Source: Halieaceae bacterium (GTDB lineage Bacteria > Pseudomonadota > Gammaproteobacteria > Pseudomonadales > Halieaceae). Taken from it: DNA of 5,642 nucleotides. Positions 1-5,642 of the stretch are shown here, piece by piece; position 1 is the first letter of the stretch, and the number at the start of each line of letters is the position of its first letter. The stretch is from positions 1 to 5,642 of the forward strand of contig WTHO01000290.1 in the NCBI GenBank assembly GCA_011523115.1, written 5' to 3'. A program made the translations under genes and the position numbers. The notes under the pieces were generated by a model. The model saw nothing but the letters and a program-made list of their open reading frames with translations. It was not told where the DNA came from and made no database searches.

Positions 1-1356
1 CCCACCAAAATCTATCTTGACGAGTCGGAGATGCCGACGCGTTGGTATAACGTCGTCGCAGATCTGCCGGCGCCGCCACCACCGCCGCTGCATCCGGGCA
101 CACACCAGCCGGCGACGGGAGAGGACTTCGCTGCGCTCTTTCCCAAGGCGTTGATCGAGCAGGAAATGTCAGCGGAGCGCTATATCGACATCCCGGGTGA
201 AGTCCTCGATGTTTATCGTCTCTGGCGCCCCAGCCCCCTGTTTCGCGCGCACCGGCTAGAAAAACTGCTCGATACGCCCGCGCGCATTTACTACAAATAT
301 GAGGGCGTGAGTCCCGCAGGCTCTCACAAACCCAATACCGCCGTGCCCCAGGTTTGGTACAACGCTCAGGAAGGCATCCGCAAGCTCACCACTGAGACGG
401 GTGCAGGCCAGTGGGGTAGCTCTTTGGCCTTTGCCTGCGCCCAGTTTGGTCTTGAATGCGAAGTCTGGCAGGTCGCTGCCTCTTTCCGCGCCAAACCCTA
501 CCGACGCACGATGATGGAAATCTGGGGCGGTGCAGTACACCCCAGCCCCTCTGATCTCACCGAGTTCGGCAAGCAGTTACTCGCGCAGGACCCCGACCAC
601 CCGGGCTCACTGGGCATCGCCATCTCAGAGGCTGTCGGTGAGGCGGTAGAAGACCCAACCGTTCGCTACGCGCTGGGGAGCGTGCTGAATCACGTGCTCC
701 TCCACCAGACAATCATCGGTGAGGAAGCGTTACTGCAGTTAGCCAAGGTGGGTGAGACACCAGACGTTCTAGTGGGATGCACCGGCGGCGGCTCCAACTT
801 CGGCGGCCTCGCCTTTCCCTTCCTCCGCGAGAAGCTCGCTGGGAACATGAACCCTACCATCCGCTGTGTTGAACCCGCAGCTTGCCCAACGCTGACCAAA
901 GGTGAGTATCGCTACGATTTTGGCGATACCGCAGGGCTGACGCCGCTGATGAAAATGCACACACTGGGAGCATCTTTTATACCGGAGCCAATCCATGCTG
1001 GCGGCCTGCGCTATCACGGCATGGCACCCCTGGTTTCACATATTTACGAGCTGGGGTTAGTCGAGGCGATCTCCATACCGCAGACTGAGTGCTTCGAGGG
1101 CGCGCTGGAGTTTGCCCGGACTGAGGGCATTGTTCCTGCGCCTGAGCCCACCCACGCGATTGCCGCAGCCGTGCGAGAGGCCATGGCGTGTAAAGAGTCA
1201 GGTGAGGAAAAGGTCATTTTGACGGCACTTTGCGGTCATGGGCATTTGGACCTCGCGGCCTACGAGACATTTCTTTCAGGCCAAATGGTCGACCTGGATT
1301 TACCCGACAGCGCTATCCAGGAAGCGATGCAAAATGTGCCACAGATTGAGAGTTGA
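1..1356 (+). CDS. trpB2: TrpB2-type tryptophan synthase beta chain-like PLP enzyme (5' end outside window)
   Basis: PLP-dependent fold-type II enzyme of the TrpB2 (TrpB-related) family, expected to condense indole with serine or a serine derivative to give tryptophan in the cytoplasm. Counting from the ATG at 31, the PLP lysine is K100 in GSHKPNTA and the catalytic glutamate is E122 in ETGAGQWG. That 22-residue spacing equals K87/E109 of Salmonella TrpB. The phosphate-binding loop is TGGGSN (251-256), followed by [12 protein letters not shown] (365-376) and the C-terminal [12 protein letters not shown]. The reading frame is open from base 1 and encodes [10 protein letters not shown] before that ATG. 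TrpB2 proteins normally begin with such a segment ahead of the RWYN...DLP...LHPGT motif, so the real start lies just left of the window and the ATG at 31 is internal. Expected full length is about 450 residues, normal for TrpB2. The gene faces the - strand operon tail to tail. Family assignment is firm; the physiological substrate is inferred from the family. Confidence 0.93.
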   Translation, partial: PTKIYLDESEMPTRWYNVVADLPAPPPPPLHPGTHQPATGEDFAALFPKALIEQEMSAERYIDIPGEVLDVYRLWRPSPLFRAHRLEKLLDTPARIYYKYEGVSPAGSHKPNTAVPQVWYNAQEGIRKLTTETGAGQWGSSLAFACAQFGLECEVWQVAASFRAKPYRRTMMEIWGGAVHPSPSDLTEFGKQLLAQDPDHPGSLGIAISEAVGEAVEDPTVRYALGSVLNHVLLHQTIIGEEALLQLAKVGETPDVLVGCTGGGSNFGGLAFPFLREKLAGNMNPTIRCVEPAACPTLTKGEYRYDFGDTAGLTPLMKMHTLGASFIPEPIHAGGLRYHGMAPLVSHIYELGLVEAISIPQTECFEGALEFARTEGIVPAPEPTHAIAAAVREAMACKESGEEKVILTALCGHGHLDLAAYETFLSGQMVDLDLPDSAIQEAMQNVPQIES

Positions 1357-1408
1357 AGCCCGGCTACGCTGAGGAAGACAACGGCGCCAATGCCGTCACT
1401 CACTGTTG

Positions 1409-2215
1409 CTATTTTTGCAGTTGCCCCTGAAGCGCATGACCGGCGTCGGGCCCCAGAATAGAGTGGCCCCCATCGACTGGGAAATCTGCGCCCGTGACAA
1501 AGGATGAGTCAGGAGAAAGGAGAAAGTTAACAACTTCGGCGACCTCCTCGGCGTCTGCAATTCTGCCCAATGGGTGCAGACTCGCCCCCACACTGTCAGC
1601 GTGTGACCTGTCTCCCTCGGTGGCCAATTCGATGGGCGTGGACCACGTCCAAGCCGGCGACACGGAATTTACCCTGATGTTGGCTTCAGCCAATTGCACC
1701 GCCTGTAAGCGAGTCAAATGAATGATCGCGGCTTTTGCGGTTGGGTAAAGCGCCCGATTTCTTTGTGCAACTTTCGCCGCAATACTTGCCACATTGACGA
1801 CAGCAGCCGAGGGGCTCTCGGTTAAAAGTGGTAATGCCTCGGCCAGTAATACCGCACCTCCGAACAAAGTGACATCGAAGGCTGCATGCCAATCGGCTCT
1901 GGAAGAGGTAATACCATTGTCCAAGTAACTGACCGCGTTATTCACAATCCCATCAAGGCCACCGAATACGTCGCTAGCGCACTGGACCAAACCAGCCAAA
2001 TCCTCATCTCTGCGCACATCGCATCGACAAAACACTACGGACTCGCCGAACTCACCAGCGAGTTTGGCACCTGCAGACTCATCCAAATCGCCGATAATGA
2101 CGTTATTGCCCGCCTTTGAAATCCTTCGCACGAAGGCGGCCCCCAGCCGACTGCCTCCCCCACTTACAATGTAGGTTGCAGACCTGTTCTTGGAATCAGG
2201 TGCCTGATCAGTCAA
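1409..2215 (-). CDS. SDR family NAD(P)-dependent oxidoreductase, possible cis-diol/alcohol dehydrogenase
   Basis: A classical short-chain dehydrogenase/reductase of 268 residues, the usual length. The nucleotide-binding turn is SGGGSRLG (18-25). D43 at the end of beta-2 suggests NAD(H) preference, and D66 lies in CDV. NNAV (92-95) stands for NNAG, the catalytic core is S144, Y157 and K161 (YPTAK), and the C-terminal part has TGADFPVDGG (241-250). Departures from consensus are T18 to S, the middle glycine to R23, NNAG to NNAV, the tetrad Asn to T116 (DVTLFG for the usual VN), and PG to PA after the active site. The start is TTG at 2215: it overlaps the stop of the upstream gene by 8 bases and has a strong GGAGGAG Shine-Dalgarno 7 bases ahead. 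As the last gene of a Rieske dioxygenase operon it may oxidise the cis-dihydrodiol to a catechol or another alcohol product. That role is inference from context; the fold is certain. Confidence 0.92.
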   Translation of the reverse strand: MTDQAPDSKNRSATYIVSGGGSRLGAAFVRRISKAGNNVIIGDLDESAGAKLAGEFGESVVFCRCDVRRDEDLAGLVQCASDVFGGLDGIVNNAVSYLDNGITSSRADWHAAFDVTLFGGAVLLAEALPLLTESPSAAVVNVASIAAKVAQRNRALYPTAKAAIIHLTRLQAVQLAEANIRVNSVSPAWTWSTPIELATEGDRSHADSVGASLHPLGRIADAEEVAEVVNFLLSPDSSFVTGADFPVDGGHSILGPDAGHALQGQLQK

Positions 2216-2801
2216 AGTTAAGCTCCTCCGAACGCACCAATGTCACCAAGTTTCCAATCGCAGACAGGCTCGCCTCATGCCTCTCCCTTGGAAAAGCACT
2301 ACAAGCGTCAGTGACAACAGAGACTCTAAGACCAAGATCAACCGCGTGGCGCGCAGTATGTTCGACCACCGAGTGAGTTGCGACACCAAATAGCACCAAG
2401 TGCTCACAGCCATAGTCCGACAGCACCTGCTCCAACTGCGTTGCATAAAATGCATTCACGCGGTTGTGAGACACAATGACATCAGAGGGCCTATCGGGCG
2501 CCAGAGAATCAACAAACTCCGCGCCCCAGCTCCCGTCACGCATGATCTCGTTATATTTGACGAACCGGTACAACTCGCAGTTATCTGGTAAGTCGGTTCC
2601 ACCGACTTGAAACGCCATCCGGACAAACACCCTGAGAATGCCCGATGTTGAGGCAGCCTTTAAAGCCATTGACGCGGCATCGAGAAACGCCGCTCTGCCC
2701 GTGTGATCATCTCCGAAGCCAGCGCGAATTTGGCCATCCGGGTGGATCACCTCATTCTGCAGATGAAGTGGGAGCATGACGGTGGATCCCCTGAGTGTCA
2801 T
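2208..2801 (-). CDS. Isochorismatase-family (cysteine hydrolase-like) protein with substituted catalytic triad
   Basis: A 197-residue protein of the isochorismatase/cysteine hydrolase superfamily (alpha/beta Rossmann-like fold), recognisable from LHLQNEVIHPDG (12-23), NRVNAFYATQLEQVL (113-127), GVATHSVVEHTARHA (139-153) and VVTDACSAF (162-170). Family members hydrolyse amides, carbamoyl groups or vinyl ethers with an Asp-Lys-Cys triad; isochorismatase and PhzD lack the Cys. Aligning on these motifs, the Asp of DMQN is H13, the Lys of K-x-RYSAF is H112, and the Cys of ATNxC is V145. All three are therefore replaced, while the rest of the fold is intact and shows no frameshift. Start: ATG at 2801 lies 2 bases after the beta-subunit stop but has little Shine-Dalgarno. 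Met9 (ATG at 2777) has AGGGG about 10 bases upstream and may be the true start, giving 189 residues. The protein could be a hydrolase with altered chemistry or a non-catalytic partner; the substrate is unknown. Confidence 0.88.
   Translation of the reverse strand: MTLRGSTVMLPLHLQNEVIHPDGQIRAGFGDDHTGRAAFLDAASMALKAASTSGILRVFVRMAFQVGGTDLPDNCELYRFVKYNEIMRDGSWGAEFVDSLAPDRPSDVIVSHNRVNAFYATQLEQVLSDYGCEHLVLFGVATHSVVEHTARHAVDLGLRVSVVTDACSAFPRERHEASLSAIGNLVTLVRSEELNFD
2223..2229 (-). promoter_or_regulatory. Ribosome binding site deciding the TTG start of the SDR gene
   Basis: GGAGGAG on the - strand lies inside the last codons of the isochorismatase-like gene (encoding Ser-Glu-Glu), 7 bases before TTG at 2215. 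The strength and spacing of this site support TTG as the true start and translation coupled to termination of the upstream gene 8 bases into the SDR frame. Confidence 0.7.
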
Positions 2802-2803
2802 AC

Positions 2804-3319
2804 CTATATGAATACTTCGATGGGTTCAAAAGCCTCCGCCGAGTCGATCAGATCCACGCGTTTTTCGACTATCTGCAACCGGCCATCTGAAATCTGAAGG
2901 GTATGCGTGTAGAGACCGGAAAATGTTCGATGTCCAAAACTTCTCCACTCGGCCACCGTAAAGGCAGAGCCAACGACCAACTGGTTGCTGGCCTCACAGA
3001 CCGACTCGACCACAATCGCACTCACGGTGTGTGATGTCCGTGACCGAGGCTTCTGTGACCAGGCTCTATCGTGATTCAGGCGATTAATTCTGACTTGTCT
3101 CATCATGGAGTCCTCATAAGCGAGGGACAGATGATTAACGGGATCTTCCTGATCCTCCGCAAGCGGTATCCAATACATACCGCCCTCAGCGAACAGGTCA
3201 TTCCACTCGTCAAATTTTCTCTGATCTAGCAGCCTTGCCTCTTGATACAGAAACTGGCACAGCACCTCATAGGGGACTTCCGAAGCTCGGGTGATCGTAG
3301 AGCGCGCTGCTGTCATCAC
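2804..3319 (-). CDS. Aromatic-ring-hydroxylating dioxygenase, beta (small) subunit
   Basis: The 171-residue small subunit of a Rieske non-heme iron oxygenase, with the SnoaL/NTF2-like cone fold that packs on the alpha subunit and has a mainly structural role. Family hallmarks are FLYQEARLLDQRKFDEWNDLF (23-43), MYWIPL (48-53), a run with MMRQVRINRL (72-81), then WSQKPRSRTSH (87-97) and the C-terminal KRVDLID (153-159). Length is typical (about 160-180). The start is either GTG at 3319, overlapping the alpha stop as GTGA, or the next codon ATG at 3316, overlapping as TGATG. The two differ by one residue and no strong Shine-Dalgarno decides between them, so expression probably depends on translational coupling to the alpha gene. 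The short gap to the next gene (2 bases) keeps it in the same operon. Function is clear; the substrate of the complex is not. Confidence 0.93.
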   Translation of the reverse strand: MMTAARSTITRASEVPYEVLCQFLYQEARLLDQRKFDEWNDLFAEGGMYWIPLAEDQEDPVNHLSLAYEDSMMRQVRINRLNHDRAWSQKPRSRTSHTVSAIVVESVCEASNQLVVGSAFTVAEWRSFGHRTFSGLYTHTLQISDGRLQIVEKRVDLIDSAEAFEPIEVFI

Positions 3320-4641
3320 GGATCACTACTCTGTAGCGAAATCGTCTCCGCCGCATCGCCAGTCATGTACTCTCGCCATGCGCGGAATTGGTTGCGTATT
3401 GGTAGCTCGCTAGTGCCGACACCAATCTCCCCGCCGTCAGCGCCCGAAAAAGGAAGATCCTGGCCCGCATTGCGATGTTGGCTGACCCAATCCCCTCCTT
3501 GAGTAGCCAGCCCCTTCTGACATTCGGCATAAACGTGCACGTCGTCAGTCATGACGATGGATGAGGGTGAATTAACCACATTTGAATAGGTGAAAGTCCG
3601 CTGAAGTAGCTCCTCTGGCGCCCCATCAAGCCTGAAAGTAAAAATCTCTACTAGCGTTCTATCAACAGACAAAGGACGAATGACTCTCCATTGCTGGAAT
3701 GAAGTATGTGGCGAGCACGACGGATAGATGATGGTGTTATGGCGATTCACCCCAAGAATCTCCTTGGCCCGATCCTCACCGACCTTTGCAGCCAGACTCG
3801 CAAAGTAGGCCTGCGATAGCGGATCGTCTGGGGCGTTGAAAATCGCCGTCATGTAACTGTGACCAAAGTCAAAAGCATGCAGATCGAGATCCGACCAGAA
3901 CTTCGGCGGCGCGCCGTTACCGTCAATGATATGCAACTCAAAAGGCAACTCGCCACCCAACTGCTCATCAGCGTATTGCCTAGCCGCGCGGTAAGAGGAC
4001 TCATGCGTGGCAATGGGGTGACCGGTATCATTTAGATTCTCAAAAAAAATCTTCCAATTGGACCGCTGGACAACACGAAAAACCCCGCCCGCCACTGATA
4101 CCGTGCCATTCGGCGCACGATCACAAAAGTTATCCAGAGAGCTTTTGATACCGGCAATGAAGGACTCAAAATCGACGGCCCTTTCTGAAAGTGAGGCAAA
4201 GACAAACCCGCGATACGAGGCCACTTGAGCGACTTTTCGAAGAGAAAAGCGCGGATCAGCCATATCAAAACGCGTGTTTTCGTAGCCCTCAAGATAGGGC
4301 ACGCCCCTCAAGGTCCCGTCGAGATTGAAGGTCCACGCATGATACGGACACCTGAAAAGCCCTTTGGTATGCCCGCAACCGTCCCCAGCTATCCTCGCGC
4401 CCTTGTGAGGACAGCGGTTATAGAAAACGTTGATTTCGTCTTGCTTCCCTCGAGCCATCACCACCGACTCTAAACCAACACGCGTTGTCCAATAGTCACC
4501 GGGCCCGGGAATTTGCGAATCATGCCCGATATAAATCCATGCCGAGCCGAAGACGCGATCCATCTCCAGAGCGAATACCTCCTCGCTCACATAGACGTCG
4601 CGGTGAACCTCGTCATCCCGGATTAACTGGTCGATATCCAT
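3316..4641 (-). CDS. Aromatic-ring-hydroxylating dioxygenase, alpha (large) subunit
   Basis: A 441-residue catalytic subunit of a Rieske oxygenase that uses O2 and electrons from a ferredoxin or reductase to hydroxylate a ring substrate in the cytoplasm. The N-terminal Rieske domain has C77-P-H79 and C98-P-Y-H101, ligands of the 2Fe-2S cluster. The 18 residues between H79 and C98 are one more than in naphthalene dioxygenase. The catalytic domain begins with SNWKIFFENLNDTGHPIATH: D205 is the bridging Asp and H208 and H213 bind mononuclear iron, the same numbers as in naphthalene dioxygenase. The third iron ligand should be D366 or D367 in IVMTDDVHVY. Length fits the alpha family (about 420-460), and the beta gene follows directly, so this is a two-subunit oxygenase. 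Start: ATG at 4641 with AAAGG 7 bases upstream. The residues shaping the substrate pocket do not let me name the substrate; benzoate-, naphthalene- or biphenyl-type names would be guesses. Confidence 0.95.
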   Translation of the reverse strand: MDIDQLIRDDEVHRDVYVSEEVFALEMDRVFGSAWIYIGHDSQIPGPGDYWTTRVGLESVVMARGKQDEINVFYNRCPHKGARIAGDGCGHTKGLFRCPYHAWTFNLDGTLRGVPYLEGYENTRFDMADPRFSLRKVAQVASYRGFVFASLSERAVDFESFIAGIKSSLDNFCDRAPNGTVSVAGGVFRVVQRSNWKIFFENLNDTGHPIATHESSYRAARQYADEQLGGELPFELHIIDGNGAPPKFWSDLDLHAFDFGHSYMTAIFNAPDDPLSQAYFASLAAKVGEDRAKEILGVNRHNTIIYPSCSPHTSFQQWRVIRPLSVDRTLVEIFTFRLDGAPEELLQRTFTYSNVVNSPSSIVMTDDVHVYAECQKGLATQGGDWVSQHRNAGQDLPFSGADGGEIGVGTSELPIRNQFRAWREYMTGDAAETISLQSSDP

Positions 4642-4646
4642 TGCGC

Positions 4647-4711
4647 AACCTTTAGGGTCATCTCGATTGCTTCTAGGGAACCTTTAGCCGCGCGCATGCA
4701 GCTGAGGGTCA
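4647..4711. repeat. Short direct repeats in the receptor-dioxygenase spacer
   Basis: The 87-base spacer 4642-4728 contains AACCTTTAG twice (4647-4655 and 4679-4687, 32 bases apart, about three helical turns) and AGGGTCA twice (4654-4660 and 4705-4711). On the - strand these read CTAAAGGTT and TGACCCT. They could be a regulator's binding half-sites controlling the dioxygenase genes, or a small local duplication around the ribosome binding site. I see no clear -35/-10 pair and no hairpin followed by a T-run in the spacer. Confidence 0.35.
4649..4653 (-). promoter_or_regulatory. Ribosome binding site of the dioxygenase alpha gene
   Basis: AAAGG on the - strand with 7 bases to the ATG at 4641. 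It is a moderate Shine-Dalgarno at normal spacing and supports that start. It lies within one copy of the CTAAAGGTT repeat of the spacer. Confidence 0.5.
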
Positions 4712-4728
4712 CCTATCGCGGAGGAATG

Positions 4729-5642
4729 TCAGAAGCTATAGCCCAGCATCAAGTAGTACTGCCTACCGCGATCAAATGCTTGAGCCGTGCTACCAAAACT
4801 TGATTGGTAATCTCCGAATATACTGAATTCTTCATCACCAACGTTGTCGACACCAGCCGTAACGCTCAAACCGGATGAAGCAGACTGCCACCTGGCACTC
4901 ATGTTGACCACGGAATAATCAGGTTGAACTAGAGGGTCAGCCCAGGCAGGTGCGAACGGAAGACCGCCCGCATTGTTGTAAAACTTGCTCCGCCATGACC
5001 AGTCTAGTCTTGGGGTTATCTCACCGAATTGAGTATCAAAGGTTTTAGTGACCGAAAGATGTGTGTTCCACTCCGATATAAATACTAAAGGATCAGAGAC
5101 ACTCAGCCCGGAAAAAAGATCAGGGTTCAGAGAATCATAGCCAGCATCCGTGTAACCCACCGCCAGATCAATCAGCAAACCATTTTGCGCCAAATAGTTA
5201 ATCTCAAGCTCAAAGCCTTCAATGGTCGCATCGCCCGCATTGGTGGTGTAAGGACCCACCCTGCTTGGCTCGTTGATGAGGATTTGCAAGTCAGTGTAAT
5301 CCGCCGAGTAGACCGCAAAATTTGCTCGCAATGAGTTATCAAAGAACTCGGCTTTAACTCCAGCCTCTATGGAATCCACGTATTCAGGACCAAATGCAGG
5401 CAGACTTGGCTCAGGAGGGAAAATGCGTTGCGTGAAACCACCAACTTTAAAGCCCTCGCTGTAGGTACCGTAGAGCATCACGTCGCTCGTAAGCGAGTAG
5501 CTGATACTCACCATCGGCGTACTTTCCGAGATCGAGTTATTCACGGTCTCGAATGGAACGACGCGATCCCCAAGAGCGCACTCTTTTGTCGAGCCGTCTG
5601 AGTTGAAACAGGGGAATGGCAACCCTCCGAGCGGCATTTCCT
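4729..5642 (-). CDS. TonB-dependent outer-membrane receptor, C-terminal part (5' end outside window)
   Basis: The C-terminal portion of a TonB-dependent receptor barrel, which brings a bulky or scarce substrate across the outer membrane using TonB-ExbBD energy. Diagnostic segments are LYGTYSEGFKVGGFTQR, FGPEYVDSIEAGVKAEFFD, LRANFAVYSADYTDLQI, NAGDATIEGFELE and the closing strand YYLMLGYSF. The final Phe is the usual recognition signal for Bam-mediated barrel assembly. About 304 codons are visible. The frame stays open past the ATG at 5637 (next codon GAA) to the window edge, so that ATG is internal; full receptors are typically 700-900 residues, and the plug domain and signal peptide lie to the right of the window. 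Two cysteines 10 residues apart near the visible start sit in a probable extracellular loop and could form a disulfide. The receptor precedes the dioxygenase operon by 87 bases with no evident terminator, so shared transcription and import of the dioxygenase substrate are plausible but inferred. Confidence 0.93.
   Translation of the reverse strand, partial: EMPLGGLPFPCFNSDGSTKECALGDRVVPFETVNNSISESTPMVSISYSLTSDVMLYGTYSEGFKVGGFTQRIFPPEPSLPAFGPEYVDSIEAGVKAEFFDNSLRANFAVYSADYTDLQILINEPSRVGPYTTNAGDATIEGFELEINYLAQNGLLIDLAVGYTDAGYDSLNPDLFSGLSVSDPLVFISEWNTHLSVTKTFDTQFGEITPRLDWSWRSKFYNNAGGLPFAPAWADPLVQPDYSVVNMSARWQSASSGLSVTAGVDNVGDEEFSIFGDYQSSFGSTAQAFDRGRQYYLMLGYSF

Noticed and set aside
256..1017. Open frames on the - strand opposite TrpB2
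   Set aside because: They are antisense to a well-conserved enzyme, with low-complexity composition typical of shadow translation.
1381..1396. Hairpin ACGGC-GCCAAT-GCCGT in the gap between the convergent TrpB2 and SDR genes, considered as a terminator
   Set aside because: The stem is only 5 base pairs, and no T-run follows directly in either direction (the nearest, five T at 1412-1416, is 15 bases away inside the SDR gene).
1494..2591. Several + strand open frames of 60-90 codons opposite the SDR and isochorismatase-like genes
   Set aside because: They lie antisense to genes with clear family motifs, have no recognisable protein features and are shadow frames.
2208..2801. Reading the isochorismatase-like gene as a decayed pseudogene because its catalytic residues are lost
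   Set aside because: The frame is full length without stops or shifts, the fold motifs are well kept, and it is coupled to both neighbours, so specific substitution fits better than decay.
4625..4661. A 12-codon reading frame on the - strand (ATG at 4661) overlapping the alpha start, considered as a leader peptide
   Set aside because: It has no Shine-Dalgarno, no telling residue pattern and no attenuator-like structure; a chance frame is more likely.
4688..4721. CCGCG...CGCGG inverted repeat in the receptor-dioxygenase spacer
   Set aside because: Five base pairs with a 24-base loop and no T-run is too weak for a terminator or operator call.

Overview
The window reads as chromosomal DNA of a Gram-negative proteobacterium. 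The TonB-dependent outer-membrane receptor fragment requires an outer membrane. The mix of receptor, Rieske dioxygenase and SDR genes is typical of marine or soil gammaproteobacteria (Cellvibrionales/Halieaceae-like) or sphingomonads. This taxonomic guess is inference only, because no rRNA or marker gene is present.

Layout. On the + strand, positions 1-1356 hold a nearly complete TrpB2-type (TrpB-like) PLP enzyme whose first few codons lie left of the window. A 52-base convergent gap follows (1357-1408). Everything to the right is on the - strand. Read in its own direction from the right edge it is: the C-terminal third or so of a TonB-dependent receptor (5642-4729), an 87-base spacer with short repeats, a Rieske dioxygenase alpha subunit (4641-3316), its beta subunit (3319-2804), an isochorismatase-family protein (2801-2208) and an SDR oxidoreductase (2215-1409). 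There is no gene-free stretch over 300 bases, and I see no RNA gene, CRISPR array, insertion sequence or integrase.

How the genes fit together. The last four - strand genes are packed with a 4-base overlap, a 2-base gap and an 8-base overlap, so they are almost certainly one translationally coupled operon. The receptor upstream probably belongs to it. A plausible reading is a catabolic or modifying cassette: the receptor imports a substrate across the outer membrane, the alpha/beta oxygenase dihydroxylates an aromatic or cyclic ring, and the SDR oxidises the resulting cis-diol or another alcohol. The isochorismatase-like protein takes an unknown step. No ferredoxin or reductase for the oxygenase is in the window. 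The substrate cannot be read from the sequence.

The most notable point is that the isochorismatase-family protein has lost all three canonical active-site residues (Asp to His13, Lys to His112, Cys to Val145), and the SDR next to it departs from several canonical motifs while keeping its Ser-Tyr-Lys core. TrpB2 is on the opposite strand and is probably an unrelated housekeeping neighbour.
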